Assembly: GCF_001427905.1 (NCBI RefSeq)
Contig: NZ_LMEF01000005.1
Span: forward strand, 1,184-65,183
Direction of reading: 5' to 3'
Source of the DNA: Flavobacterium sp. Root420
GTDB taxonomy: Bacteria; Bacteroidota; Bacteroidia; Flavobacteriales; Flavobacteriaceae
DNA: 64,000 nucleotides
Shown here: positions 33,128 to 43,367 of the stretch, piece by piece
Layout: every line of letters begins with the position of its first letter
Position numbering within the stretch: the stretch's first letter is position 1
Program-made: the position numbers and the translations under genes
Notes under the pieces: generated by a model
Databases searched by the model: none
What the model was told of the DNA's origin: nothing
Seen by the model: only the letters and a program-made list of their open reading frames with translations

Positions 33128-33607
33128 ATGAAAACATTAGCAGCCCAAGTAATTACTCCTGAAGATTTATTGAACCACTGGCAAGGACACCGCGCCCTTA
33201 CAAGACGCGTGATCGAAGCTTTTCCTGAAAAAGATTTCTTTGAATTTTCAATAGGAGGAATGCGACCTTTTGCAAAATTAGTGGATGAATTTTTAGCAAT
33301 GGGAGCTCCAGCAATGAAAGGAATTATTAATAAAGATACAGCGCCTTATGTAGAAGCACCAGAAAAACTGATTTTTAAAGCACAATATCTTGAAAAATGG
33401 GATGAAGCGACAGCAGAAATTAACAAATATTGGCAACAATTAACGATTGAAGACTTTAATGAAACTTTCAATTTATTTGGACAATATAATTTTCCTGTGA
33501 TTCAGAACATTTTTTATTTAATTGATAACGAAATACATCACCGCGGACAAGGTTATGTGTATTTAAGAGCTTTAAATATTGAACCACCTTTTTTCTGGGA
33601 AAGATAA
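33128..33607 (+). CDS. DinB-family protein
   Basis: 159 residues, all helical. DinB/YfiT-type four-helix bundle: LLNHWQGHRALTRRVIEAFP in helix 1, RPFAKLVDEFLAM in helix 2, IQNIFYLIDNEIHHRGQGYVYLRAL in the C-terminal helix. The usual triad of metal-binding histidines is only partly kept: helix 2 has Asp where His is common, and IDNEIHHRGQ has Asn in place of the first His of HxxxH. Members act as thiol- or metal-dependent transferases or have unknown roles. The gene is 61 bp upstream of a second DinB gene and probably shares its promoter. Confidence 0.82.
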   Translation: MKTLAAQVITPEDLLNHWQGHRALTRRVIEAFPEKDFFEFSIGGMRPFAKLVDEFLAMGAPAMKGIINKDTAPYVEAPEKLIFKAQYLEKWDEATAEINKYWQQLTIEDFNETFNLFGQYNFPVIQNIFYLIDNEIHHRGQGYVYLRALNIEPPFFWER

Positions 33608-33668
33608 ATTCCGGGGAAACTATTCAAACTAAATCATTCCATTCGAAGTATAATATAAATCAAATAGT

Positions 33669-34166
33669 ATGAGTCTAAAAAAAATAATGAGCAATTATGC
33701 AGCTTACAATTTATGGGTTAATCAACATTTTGTAAACTGGCTTTCGACAAAATCAGATGAATTACTGAATAAGGAAGTGGTTTCAAGCTATACAAGCATT
33801 ATTAAAACGCTGAATCATATTTGGGAAACAGAACAATATTGGTATTCAATAATTGCCGAAATTGCCCTGCCCGATAGAAAAGAAAGCATTGATTTAGATA
33901 AGAATGAAATATTTGAAGGTTTGATAGATAGCTCTACAAAATTAGAGGCATTTATTGCATCATTATCGGAAGAACAATTATTCAAAGTTATTAAAATTGA
34001 AAATCCATGGTTTCAATGCGAATTGCCGCTTAGTGAATATTTACTTCAAGTGGTGAATCATGGCACTTACCATAGAGGACAAATAGTTACTATGGGGCGA
34101 AATATTGGTATAACCGATGCCTCAAATACAGATTACAATTTTTATAATGTTGTAAAAGCGCAATAG
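33669..34166 (+). CDS. DinB-family protein, metal site intact
   Basis: 165 residues of the same four-helix family as its upstream neighbour but only distantly similar to it. The three expected histidines are visible: IKTLNHIWETEQYW in helix 2 and VVNHGTYHRGQIV in the last helix (HxxxH-RGQ), so a metal site is likely. Substrate unknown. It ends at a terminator shared with the convergent WYL regulator. Confidence 0.85.
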   Translation: MSLKKIMSNYAAYNLWVNQHFVNWLSTKSDELLNKEVVSSYTSIIKTLNHIWETEQYWYSIIAEIALPDRKESIDLDKNEIFEGLIDSSTKLEAFIASLSEEQLFKVIKIENPWFQCELPLSEYLLQVVNHGTYHRGQIVTMGRNIGITDASNTDYNFYNVVKAQ

Positions 34167-34173
34167 TTACCTG

Positions 34174-34222
34174 AAAAAAACTCCAAAAGATGAATTGTTA
34201 TTTCAGCTTTTGGAGTTTTTTT
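34174..34222. terminator. Bidirectional terminator between DinB and WYL genes
   Basis: Perfect 16-bp stem AAAAAAACTCCAAAAG (34174-34189) with CTTTTGGAGTTTTTTT (34207-34222). A and T flanks make it usable in both directions; the right arm overlaps the stop codon of the minus-strand gene. Confidence 0.85.
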
Positions 34223-35180
34223 ATAAAAGTCTTTTTCTATTAATTTCTAATAATTCTAAGGCTCTGGTTTTGAGTCTTTCGGGTTCAAGGATTGTGGCAT
34301 AATCCCCAAACATTAAAAACCAACGCGGAAAACCACTTTCGATGTCGCGACACATAAAAGTCATTTCTATCTGGCCATCAACTTCTTTTTGTGAAATATA
34401 ACCGTGGTATTTTCGCTCTGTTTCCAAATATCGGGCTATTTTCTTTTCGATTAAAAGTCTAACTTTTGTAGTCGGAATTGTTTCTGTTTTAGATAAATAA
34501 GTTTCTAAAGAATCATGTTCGATTGTAAAATCGCATTCGGTTTTCTGAATGCCATGAATTCTGTCGGTTCTGAATTGTCGGTAATCTTTCCTCAAATGAC
34601 AATATCCCAAAAAGTACCAGTTATTATGATCATGAAAAACACCAACAGGCTCGATATTTCTTTTTGTGGTTTCGTCTTTTTCAACTGTTTTATAAGAAAG
34701 TAAAATTTGCTTTTTCTCCGCTATACTTTCAAAAAGAACAGACAAGGTATTAGGGGAATTATCATTGAACATAGGTTCTGCAGTTTGCATAACCACTTTT
34801 GATTCAATATTCGATAGCCAGTCCTTATCGGTACTTCTCAAAACCGATTTTAACTTGAACATTGCCGATGCATAATGATTTCCTAAAGAAGGATCTGTAA
34901 ATTTCTGCATCAGTTTTTCCGCCGCAATAAAGCTGCTTACTTCTTCGCGCGTAAACATAACGGGAGGCAATCTATAACCGTCCATTAAAGCATAACCTAC
35001 TCCGGCCTCACTGTAAATTGGGACTCCGGATGCTTCCAAAGTCCGAATATCCCGGTAAATAGTTCGTAAACTAACTTCAAAGCGATTCGCCAATTCCTGT
35101 GCTTTTACAATTTTTTTAGATTGTAATTGAATGAGGATAGCGACAATTCGGTCAAAACGTTTTGGAGATTCGTCAAGCAT
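34221..35180 (-). CDS. YafY-type transcriptional regulator (HTH + WYL domain)
   Basis: 319 residues. The N-terminus is a winged helix of the HTH_11 type (FDRIVAILIQLQSKKIVKAQELANRFEVSLRTIYRDIRTLEASGVPI). The middle and C-terminus form a WYL domain with the WYFLGYCHLRKDYRQFRTDRI core and a WCX-like end (SGFPRWFLMFGDYATIL). WYL regulators respond to nucleic-acid or small-molecule ligands; the target is not known. In other genomes such regulators often sit beside DinB or glyoxalase-like genes, as here, so the candidate operator at 33089 may be its site. Confidence 0.88.
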   Translation of the reverse strand: MLDESPKRFDRIVAILIQLQSKKIVKAQELANRFEVSLRTIYRDIRTLEASGVPIYSEAGVGYALMDGYRLPPVMFTREEVSSFIAAEKLMQKFTDPSLGNHYASAMFKLKSVLRSTDKDWLSNIESKVVMQTAEPMFNDNSPNTLSVLFESIAEKKQILLSYKTVEKDETTKRNIEPVGVFHDHNNWYFLGYCHLRKDYRQFRTDRIHGIQKTECDFTIEHDSLETYLSKTETIPTTKVRLLIEKKIARYLETERKYHGYISQKEVDGQIEMTFMCRDIESGFPRWFLMFGDYATILEPERLKTRALELLEINRKRLL

Positions 35181-35829
35181 TTTTTTGAGGTACTAAGGTT
35201 CTGAGTTACTGTCCCGAAGCTTCGGGACTAAGATTTTAAGATTCAAAGATACAAAGGTTGACAGAAACAAGAAACCCGATCGTAAAAGTTATCGGATTAA
35301 TAAAAAACCTCTGCTTGCTCACTTAGTTTTACCGCAAAGCACGCAAAGTTTTTTTGGTATGTTTGCAATGGCTTTATAAGTTCGCAAAGCTGTTTGTGGC
35401 GACCTTTGCGATTAAACGATGAATATTGAGTTTTAAAATTGTAAGATTAAGGCTGTATTTTTTGCGTGGAAAATTATTTTAATCTCGAATAAATGCATTA
35501 AAAATCAGATAGTTAAATATTTATATAAGTATTTACTTATTTTTTAAAAAGTAAAAATACTACTACGTAAGCAAATACCGACCATATTTAAATTTTGGAA
35601 TTAAATTCTACTTTTTATGAAAGTTATTGATACTATTTAGATTGTGAATTTAATTATTTGCTATTTTTAATCCTGCTGTAAATTCAATTTAGAAACAGAG
35701 AAACCTACAAATCTGACTCTACTAATTGTTGCAGCACGTTCTTTTTGATCCGGACTTTACTAAAACATACATTTATCCAAAATAATGTATCCCGCTGAAG
35801 ATTAATTTTAACTTTTAACCCCAAATAAA
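35181..35829. other. 649-bp intergenic region with small repeats
   Basis: Contains the 18-bp perfect palindrome GTCCCGAAGCTTCGGGAC (35211-35228) and a CGCAAAGCACGCAAAG-type intergenic repeat around 35334-35430 (CGCAAAG occurs several times on both strands). The rest is AT-rich with no open frame or RNA that I recognise. Confidence 0.55.
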
Positions 35830-36324
35830 ATGATTAGAAATTACACCTTTGACGAGACTTCTAAGAGATTTGAGCCTCATGATCACAAATGCGCCTACTG
35901 CAGACAAGCTGAAATGGAAAACATGAATGATTGTTATTTTGTACCTCTTATTGTTGAAGACGACAAAAGCAATATCGTTGTTTACAAATCAGTAGAATAT
36001 TCAAAGATCTTAATCGGAATACCCAGATGCCATTCTTGCAAAGAAATTCATTACGATGCAAAGAATAAGGCCATTACCATTTCAATGGTTTCCGTTATCC
36101 TATTATTGGGTCTTTTACTTTATAATTTTGTGAATCTAAACACATTCGTATTTATGCTCGGAATTTTTACTGTTATTTTCGGAGGTATCTACGGATCAGC
36201 AAAATTAACAGAACGATATGTTGCCAATAAAGGAATTTATACGGTACAATACGGGGCCGAAACAAACGAAGTCGTTCGTAATCTCGTAATCTCAGGATGG
36301 ACATTTAACACCTCAATTGCATAA
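35830..36324 (+). CDS. Zinc-ribbon-like membrane protein, function unknown
   Basis: 164 residues. The N-terminal part has two Cys pairs, HKCAYCRQ (about 20-23) and PRCHSCKE (about 77-80), suggesting one zinc ribbon. Two hydrophobic helices follow (ISMVSVILLLGLLLYNFV and VFMLGIFTVIFGGIYGSA), then a short basic/polar tail. There is no signal peptide, so the zinc part is probably cytoplasmic. Closed by a strong terminator. I do not recognise a characterised family. Confidence 0.7.
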   Translation: MIRNYTFDETSKRFEPHDHKCAYCRQAEMENMNDCYFVPLIVEDDKSNIVVYKSVEYSKILIGIPRCHSCKEIHYDAKNKAITISMVSVILLLGLLLYNFVNLNTFVFMLGIFTVIFGGIYGSAKLTERYVANKGIYTVQYGAETNEVVRNLVISGWTFNTSIA

Positions 36325-36327
36325 AAC

Positions 36328-36362
36328 AAAAACCCCCGATAACGAAGTTATCGGGGGTTTTT
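36328..36362. terminator. Bidirectional terminator, zinc-ribbon and fibronectin III genes
   Basis: Perfect 16-bp stem AAAAACCCCCGATAAC (36328-36343) with GTTATCGGGGGTTTTT (36347-36362), 3-base loop GAA. Confidence 0.93.
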
Positions 36363-36375
36363 TGATTAGCAACTA

Positions 36376-39300
36376 TTAATATTTTATAAATTTCCTGAAA
36401 ACTGATTTTTCTCCATCATTTAATTCAATAATATAAATCCCTGAGCCTATTTTACTAACGTCAAGGCCTGTTTCATTTATGATGCCTTCCTTGATGGTTT
36501 GGCCGGCCACATTTGTTATTTTGAAAAATGAAGTTGTATTTTCAGTTAGTTTTACAAACAATTTCTCATGAACTGGATTAGGATATAATTGATAGAAATT
36601 GTTTTTAGAAATATCATGATCTTGTACAGAAAGATTATTCTGGATATTTACCGTATAATCTTCAACTTCTCCTAAAGCAAATATTTCGCAAGGGGATTGG
36701 GTTCCATTTCGTTTCATAGAAACTCTCATTCTTGTTGTGCCATTAATGGCCGTATTGGGAATGATGAAGTTTCCTGTTACCGATTGTGATGTTACAGTAG
36801 CTGAAGTCCAAACCAGTTCATTATCGTCCAAAAAATCATTGTCTGCATTTAGATCAATCCAGACAGCAAACACATTTGAATTGTTGTATGAAGTGTAGGT
36901 CTCAACTGTAATTGTATTAGTCGCGCCTTTTGTTAAGTTTGTAGAAATTGCCGTGAAATCAGAATATCCTCCTGCTTCCCCTTTTGTAGTGTTATTTATA
37001 GTATTGAGATGAACATTATTAATGTGTCCTTTTTCGGTATCTGTTCCTGCAGAAGTACAATATGCGATTGCTCTGGGAGGAGTTACTTTGATGATATTAC
37101 TGGCTTCAGACAAATTTTTTACTCTGTCTTTAGCCTTTACAGAGAAGGAATATTCTTTTTCTGATGTCAGGTTATTGATTGTATACGTTGTTGTTGAAGT
37201 GCTTCCAATTAACCAAGTGTCATGGTAAATCTCATAACTGGTTACACCTATATTGTCTGTTGATGGTGTCCATGATAATGTGGTTGCCGTTGAAGTAGTT
37301 TCTACAGCCTTGAGATTTGTTGGTGCTGTTGGAGGTGTCGAATCTTCTGGTAACGTATCAACTATCACATTCTTGCTTGCATCAGATAAATTTCCGTCAG
37401 CATCTTTTGCTTTTACAGTAAACGAATATCTTTTCTCATCTATTAAGTTGGTAAAAATATAAGTCGTATTTGTTGTTGAAGCAAATAGAATAGTATCCAG
37501 ATAATAAATGTTATAACCCGTAACTCCGACATTATCAGTTGCAGCCATCCATGATAATGTGGTTCCGTTTTTAGTAGTGTTTGTAGCCACAAGATTTGTA
37601 GGTGCTGTTGGCGGAATTACATCCAGTGACAGAGTTGTTATCGAAATTTGATTGCTTGAAGCAGAAATGTTCCCAGCTTCATCTTTTGCTTTAACTGAAA
37701 AAGAATATTTTGTTCCCAAAGTTAAACCGGTTACGGCAAAATTTGTTGAAGAAGTAGTTCCAATAATTGTGTTTTCCTTATAAATATTATAACCCGTTAC
37801 CCCAATATTATCTGTTGATGCATTCCACAACAAATTGATTGCAGTTTTAGTAATATCAGAAGCTGTTAAGTTTAAGGGAGCACTTGGAACAGTAAGATCC
37901 GCTGGCAATGTTGTTACGGAAACAGCATTACTTGCCTGAGAAATATTCTGAGCGTAATCTTTTGCTTTAATGCTAAATGAATAACCCGTTTTTGCACTCA
38001 ATAATTTTACGGTAAAATTCGTCAAAGTTGTAGTTCCAATTAATGTGATTCCTTCGTAAATTTCATATTCCGTAACCGCAATATTATCTGTTGATGACGC
38101 CCATGATAATTCTGTAGTTGATGCTGTTGTATTTGAAGCCACAAGGTTTAAAGGAGCTGTTGGGGCTTCATATTCTATTATAGGATCTTTAATGTCTAAT
38201 ATATAGTCTTCAATTTCGCCATTATGAAACATTTCACAAGGAGCAGGAATTCCATTTTCTTTTAAAGCAATTCTCATTTTTGATCTTCCTGCCGTTGCGG
38301 TAATAGGAATTGTAAATTTTTTAATTGCTGTAAATGATTGGGCTGTAATAGTTGTGCTATAAATTAGTTCTCCGGCATCATCGAAGTCTTTGTCTCCATT
38401 TAAATCAATCCAAAACGCTAAACCGCTGGGTTTTGTGCCAGAATAGTATTTTGAAACGGTTATACTTATCGTATTTTCCTGCCCGGGAATTACAAATCCT
38501 CCTGTACTTTTAAAATCATTATACATTTGTACAGCTCCTAATTCTGAAGCTGAATTATTGATTTTTCCAAGAGTAACATTAGAAATCGTGTCATTGTTTT
38601 GTGCGGTACTGCCTGGAATACAATATTTTGGTAAAGTAATAGTACTTACTGTAAGAGCATTGCTTGTCTTTTCGTTTGATCCTGAATCATATGCTTTTAC
38701 AGTAAAAAGGTATGCTGTACCTTCTTTTAAATTTTTAATATCATAACTGGTTATGCTTTCATCCACATTGGCAATAAGAATCGCTCCATTATAAATGCTA
38801 TATGATTTAATATATTGATCATCTGTTGCTTTATCCCAAGATAATGTTGTGGATATTGTAGTAGTATTGTTTGCTCGCAGATTTGTTGGTGCAGTTGGAA
38901 GTACATTGTCTATTAATGTTTTTACCAATACGGCATTGCTTTTTATTGAGCTTTGTGCTTCGCTGTCTATAGCTTCAACTTGAAATGAATAATTTGTATT
39001 GTTTATTAGATGTGAAACAGTATAAGTTGGAACACTAACAAATGCAACAAATGCAGAATTTTGAGTTATTTTATACTTAATACCGCCAGCGTTATTTGTT
39101 GAAGGATTCCAGGATAAAGTAACTTTTGTCGGAGTAATATCTGATGTTGTAAGAGCTGTTGGTACTGTAGGTGGTGCATCAGTTAAAGTTTTTATTATAA
39201 CCGGCACACTTGAAACTGAAAGGTCACCATTTGTATTTTTAGATTTTACAGTAAATAGATAACTTGTTGCCTGACTCAATCCGTTAACAATGAAGTTAGT

Positions 39301-41166
39301 TGTTGCAGATGTTCCTATTAATACAGATTCCTGGTATATTTCGTAATTACTAATATTTGAATTGTTTACCGGACCCGCCCATGATAAATTGGTTGTTGAA
39401 GGGCTGGTTTCAGAAGCTGTCAGATTTGTAGGAGCATTAGGACCATTAATGCTGGTAATATTATTTAAAATATTTATAGTATAGTCTTCTGTTTCGCCAT
39501 AATTGTAAGTTCCTGTATAATCCCCACAAGGATAAGGTATTCCAACTGCATCATCTCTAATTATAACTCTCATCCGGGTAGTTCCGGTAATTGCAGTTTC
39601 TGGCACTACAAAAGTTCCCACTACAGGTGATTCCTTAGTAACAATCTGATTCCATACCATCTCACCTGCATCATAGAAATCCTTATCTCCGTTATAGTCA
39701 ATCCACACAGCATATCGCTGTCCAAATTCAGTCTGACCCTTAAACTTTTCACGAGGCTTAATAGTGATTAAACTTACTTCGCCCTTTTTTAAGTCGGTGG
39801 AAAGGTTGGTATTATCACTGTAATGATTATTTGATGTATTACCAGAATAGTCAATTGATCCTATTTTTACTCTTGTAATTAACATCGCTAAAACCTGACT
39901 AAATCCAACAGAAACACAATATGCAGGGATTTGTTGAAGTGTAGTTACTGTAATGGTATTACTTTCTGTAGAAATGTTTTCCTGAACATCTATACCTTTT
40001 ACAGAAAAATTGTAGATTGTATTTGGCGTTAATCCAGAAATTTTAAAGCTTGTGGCTGTTGAAGAAGCAATAAAATCATTTCCATTGTAAATTTTATATC
40101 CAGCAACTATTTTATTGTCAGTTGAAGCGTTCCAGGATAGATTTGCTGATGTATCACTTATTTCAGATGCAATTAAGGAAGTAGGCGCGGTCGGCGAAAT
40201 CGCATCAAGAGTTTCGCACACAATTGAAAGTGTTGCATTGGAAGTATTTCCAGCAGCATCTCTTGCTTTTACAGAATATGAATAAAAATTATTCGATGTT
40301 AGCCCTGTTACAGTATAGCTCGTTTTAGTTGTACTAGCTACTAATAAGTTTTGTCCCTGATAAATATCATACCCGATAACTCCTTCGCTGTCGGTTGAAG
40401 CATTCCAGGATAAGTTTAGAGAAGTTTTTGTAATTTCAGAAGCGACAAGGCTTGTCGGAACGGTTGGAGCTATAATGTCAAGTGCCTTAACGATAACAAT
40501 ATTACTTTCTAAAGAGCTATTTCCTGCTGCATCTGTAGCTTTAATTGAAAAATTATAGGTAGTCGCTTGTTTTAAATCTTTGACATTAAAAGTTTTAGTG
40601 GATCCGTCTACTGTACCTAATAAAGTAAATGTATTATTGTATATAGAGTAACCCGTAACACCAATATTATCAGTAGAACCGCTCCACGATAAATTAACGG
40701 AAGTTGCTGTTATATCAGTTGCTGTCAGATTTGTAGGAGATGTAGGCGTAGTACCATCAGGAGTCGTAATAATAATCAAATTACTTGATAGCGAAGTGTT
40801 TCCTGCCGCATCTTTTGCTTTTACACTAAACGTGTAGGTAGTTAATTCTGTTAATCCTTTGATTTGAAAATAGGGTTCATATTGTTTTGATGTACCTATA
40901 AGTACAGATCCATTATAGATTTCATAGGAGACAACGCCAACATTATCACTTGAACTCACCCATTGTATATTGCAAGATGTTGCAAAGGTTTGATATGCTC
41001 TTGCATTCGTTGGTGCCGTCGGAGCTTCCAAATCTGAGGTTTGATAAGAAATTACATTTTCAAAAAGAGAAGCAGTAGATAAAGATTTTGCCTCTGAAAA
41101 TAATGGTATTACAATTAAAATCACTAAAACTACGGTAATTTTTTTTTTGAGTAAAGTTTGCTTCAT
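36376..41166 (-). CDS. Giant fibronectin III/GEVED surface protein with T9SS type A tail
   Basis: 1596 residues, signal peptide MKQTLLKKKITVVLVILIVIPLFSEA. Eleven fibronectin type III modules of about 85 residues (P.APTNL.A......LSW..STDN.GV..Y.IY, then Y.F.VKA.D.AGN.S) occur in blocks of four, three and four. Each block is followed by a GEVED-type domain (YC.......NV.L..I, FAVWIDLN.D.DF, TRMRV..K......PC....GE.EDYT). The end is the type A sorting domain (FYQLYPNPVHEKLFV ... GIYIIELNDGEKSVFRKFIKY). No hydrolase domain is present, although FN3 and GEVED modules usually accompany enzymes. It is probably an adhesin or matrix protein. The gene is likely transcribed alone. Confidence 0.9.
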   Translation of the reverse strand: MKQTLLKKKITVVLVILIVIPLFSEAKSLSTASLFENVISYQTSDLEAPTAPTNARAYQTFATSCNIQWVSSSDNVGVVSYEIYNGSVLIGTSKQYEPYFQIKGLTELTTYTFSVKAKDAAGNTSLSSNLIIITTPDGTTPTSPTNLTATDITATSVNLSWSGSTDNIGVTGYSIYNNTFTLLGTVDGSTKTFNVKDLKQATTYNFSIKATDAAGNSSLESNIVIVKALDIIAPTVPTSLVASEITKTSLNLSWNASTDSEGVIGYDIYQGQNLLVASTTKTSYTVTGLTSNNFYSYSVKARDAAGNTSNATLSIVCETLDAISPTAPTSLIASEISDTSANLSWNASTDNKIVAGYKIYNGNDFIASSTATSFKISGLTPNTIYNFSVKGIDVQENISTESNTITVTTLQQIPAYCVSVGFSQVLAMLITRVKIGSIDYSGNTSNNHYSDNTNLSTDLKKGEVSLITIKPREKFKGQTEFGQRYAVWIDYNGDKDFYDAGEMVWNQIVTKESPVVGTFVVPETAITGTTRMRVIIRDDAVGIPYPCGDYTGTYNYGETEDYTINILNNITSINGPNAPTNLTASETSPSTTNLSWAGPVNNSNISNYEIYQESVLIGTSATTNFIVNGLSQATSYLFTVKSKNTNGDLSVSSVPVIIKTLTDAPPTVPTALTTSDITPTKVTLSWNPSTNNAGGIKYKITQNSAFVAFVSVPTYTVSHLINNTNYSFQVEAIDSEAQSSIKSNAVLVKTLIDNVLPTAPTNLRANNTTTISTTLSWDKATDDQYIKSYSIYNGAILIANVDESITSYDIKNLKEGTAYLFTVKAYDSGSNEKTSNALTVSTITLPKYCIPGSTAQNNDTISNVTLGKINNSASELGAVQMYNDFKSTGGFVIPGQENTISITVSKYYSGTKPSGLAFWIDLNGDKDFDDAGELIYSTTITAQSFTAIKKFTIPITATAGRSKMRIALKENGIPAPCEMFHNGEIEDYILDIKDPIIEYEAPTAPLNLVASNTTASTTELSWASSTDNIAVTEYEIYEGITLIGTTTLTNFTVKLLSAKTGYSFSIKAKDYAQNISQASNAVSVTTLPADLTVPSAPLNLTASDITKTAINLLWNASTDNIGVTGYNIYKENTIIGTTSSTNFAVTGLTLGTKYSFSVKAKDEAGNISASSNQISITTLSLDVIPPTAPTNLVATNTTKNGTTLSWMAATDNVGVTGYNIYYLDTILFASTTNTTYIFTNLIDEKRYSFTVKAKDADGNLSDASKNVIVDTLPEDSTPPTAPTNLKAVETTSTATTLSWTPSTDNIGVTSYEIYHDTWLIGSTSTTTYTINNLTSEKEYSFSVKAKDRVKNLSEASNIIKVTPPRAIAYCTSAGTDTEKGHINNVHLNTINNTTKGEAGGYSDFTAISTNLTKGATNTITVETYTSYNNSNVFAVWIDLNADNDFLDDNELVWTSATVTSQSVTGNFIIPNTAINGTTRMRVSMKRNGTQSPCEIFALGEVEDYTVNIQNNLSVQDHDISKNNFYQLYPNPVHEKLFVKLTENTTSFFKITNVAGQTIKEGIINETGLDVSKIGSGIYIIELNDGEKSVFRKFIKY

Positions 41167-41339
41167 ATACTGTCTTTAAACTAATGTTTTTGTTTTTTCA
41201 ATTTTTTATGTGCTAAAAAAGAGCATTTGATTTTTGTAGTAAATGTATTTCTTTTTATATTCATATAGAATATTTATTTTAAGATAAAAATATGACAAAT
41301 GGTTTAGATTTTAGAATAACCTTAAATTAGAAAACAAAA

Positions 41340-41365
41340 AACCCAACAACTTGCGTCATTGGGTT
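41340..41365 (-). terminator. Likely terminator of lepA
   Basis: Read on the minus strand, AACCCAA (41365-41359) pairs with TTGGGTT (41346-41340), with an 11 to 12-base loop and a following T-rich stretch. The stem is short, so this is moderate evidence. Confidence 0.6.
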
Positions 41366-41406
41366 AAGTCTATATTCCTGACTCTTTATTCTATATTCTA
41401 AAAAAA

Positions 41407-43203
41407 CTAGTCGTTCAATTTCAAAACAGCCATAAAAGCTTCTTGTGGAATCTCAACGTTTCCAACCTGTCTCATACGTTTTTTACCTTTTTTCTGTTTT
41501 TCAAGCAATTTACGCTTACGCGAAATATCTCCACCATAACATTTTGCGGTAACGTCTTTACGAAGTGCTTTAATCGTTTCACGAGCGATAATTTTAGCTC
41601 CAATTGCTGCCTGAATCGGGATGTCAAATTGTTGTCTTGGAATCAATTCGCGTAATTTCTCGGTCATTTTTTTACCGATGTTATAAGCGTTGTCTTCGTG
41701 AATAAGAGCTGAAAGTGCATCAACCGTTTGTGCGTTCAAAAGTACATCCAGTTTTACTAATTTAGAAGTTCTCATTCCGATTGGAGAGTAGTCAAAAGAA
41801 GCATAACCTTTAGAAACTGTTTTTAAACGATCGTAAAAATCGAATACAATCTCGGCCAAAGGCATATCAAAATTTAGTTCCACTCTTTCAGTAGTCAAAT
41901 ACGTTTGATTGGTAATTTGACCACGTTTTTCAATACACAAACTCATTACGTTTCCAACAAAATCAGATTTTGTAATGATGGTTGCTTTAATATAAGGTTC
42001 TTCAACTCTGTCTAAACGAGATGGTTCAGGTAAGTCAGAAGGATTGTTTACAACAAATGGAGTTTCAGGATCTTTTTTGGTATAAGCCAAATATGAAACG
42101 TTAGGAACTGTAGTAATTACAGTCATATCGAACTCACGCTCTAAACGTTCCTGGATAATTTCCATGTGGAGCATTCCTAAGAATCCGCAACGGAAACCAA
42201 ATCCTAACGCTGCAGAACTTTCAGGTGTAAAAACTAATGAAGCATCATTCAATTGCAGTTTCTCCATAGAAGAACGCAAATCTTCATAATCTTCAGTGTC
42301 AACTGGATAAATTCCGGCGAAAACCATTGGTTTTACATCCTCAAAACCAGTAATCATATTAGTAGTTGGCGTTTTGGCATCCGTTAGAGTATCACCCACT
42401 TTTACCTCTTTGGCTTCTTTAATTCCAGAAATTAAATAACCAACATCACCTGCAGAAATAACATTTTTAGGAACCTGATTTAATTTTAAAGTTCCAATTT
42501 CGTCAGCAAAATATTCATTTCCAGTGGCCATGAATTTAATTTTTTGCCCTTTTTTAATTTGTCCGTTTTTAACTCGGAAAATAACTTCAATTCCACGAAA
42601 CGGATTATAATGTGAATCGAAAATCAATGCCTGTAAAGGCTCATCCACATTTCCTGATGGTGGTGGGATTTTTTCGATAATGGCTGCCAAAATATTTTCA
42701 ACTCCAAAACCTGTTTTTCCGGATGCATGAATAATATCTTCTAATTTACATCCTAATAAATCGATAATATCATCACTAACTTCTTCCGGGTTAGCACTTG
42801 GTAAATCAACTTTATTCAAAACCGGAATAATTTCCAGGTCATTCTCTAAAGCCAAATATAAATTCGAGATCGTTTGTGCCTGAATACTTTGTGCAGCATC
42901 AACAATCAAAAGCGCACCTTCACAAGCGGCAATAGATCGTGAAACTTCATATGAAAAGTCAACGTGACCAGGAGTGTCAATTAAATTTAAAATATATTCC
43001 TCGCCTTTATAAGTATATTCCATTTGTATGGCGTGACTTTTAATGGTGATTCCACGCTCGCGCTCCAGGTCCATGTTGTCAAGCAATTGTGCTTTTTCTT
43101 CACGAGCTGTAACGGTTTGTGTAGCGCCCAATAATCGGTCTGCCAATGTACTTTTACCGTGGTCAATGTGTGCAATAATGCAAAAGTTACGTATCTTCTT
43201 CAT
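41407..43203 (-). CDS. lepA: Elongation factor 4 (LepA)
   Basis: 598 residues, full family length. Ribosome-associated GTPase that back-translocates or rescues ribosomes. G-motifs: [14 protein letters not shown] (P-loop), [12 protein letters not shown] (switch I), DTPGHVDF (G3), NKVDLPSA (G4). Then come the EF-G-like domains II, III and V and the LepA-specific C-terminal domain ([21 protein letters not shown]). A TATCTTTG element at 43302-43295 is a candidate promoter, implying a leader of about 90 nt. Confidence 0.97.
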   Translation of the reverse strand: MKKIRNFCIIAHIDHGKSTLADRLLGATQTVTAREEKAQLLDNMDLERERGITIKSHAIQMEYTYKGEEYILNLIDTPGHVDFSYEVSRSIAACEGALLIVDAAQSIQAQTISNLYLALENDLEIIPVLNKVDLPSANPEEVSDDIIDLLGCKLEDIIHASGKTGFGVENILAAIIEKIPPPSGNVDEPLQALIFDSHYNPFRGIEVIFRVKNGQIKKGQKIKFMATGNEYFADEIGTLKLNQVPKNVISAGDVGYLISGIKEAKEVKVGDTLTDAKTPTTNMITGFEDVKPMVFAGIYPVDTEDYEDLRSSMEKLQLNDASLVFTPESSAALGFGFRCGFLGMLHMEIIQERLEREFDMTVITTVPNVSYLAYTKKDPETPFVVNNPSDLPEPSRLDRVEEPYIKATIITKSDFVGNVMSLCIEKRGQITNQTYLTTERVELNFDMPLAEIVFDFYDRLKTVSKGYASFDYSPIGMRTSKLVKLDVLLNAQTVDALSALIHEDNAYNIGKKMTEKLRELIPRQQFDIPIQAAIGAKIIARETIKALRKDVTAKCYGGDISRKRKLLEKQKKGKKRMRQVGNVEIPQEAFMAVLKLND

Positions 43204-43294
43204 TTTAATATATCAATTCTCTTATGCGAGTTTAAGTATTTTCTGGGTATAATTTTGCCCTGTAACAACTGCTTTTGAGCATGTTATTAAGGCG

Positions 43295-43302
43295 CAAAGA
43301 TA
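43295..43302 (-). promoter_or_regulatory. Candidate promoter -7 element of lepA
   Basis: TATCTTTG on the minus strand matches TAnnTTTG, about 90 bp upstream of the ATG. Confidence 0.4.
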
Positions 43303-43367
43303 GCGGAAAGTTTTGGATTCTGGAATGTAGTTGTCTGATTGTTGGATTCTGAAATTTAAAAAGCGCT

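Noticed and set aside
35211..35228. GTCCCGAAGCTTCGGGAC as an attachment site or operator
   Set aside because: A single short palindrome with no flanking gene start, integrase or second copy in the window; similar palindromes are common intergenic debris.
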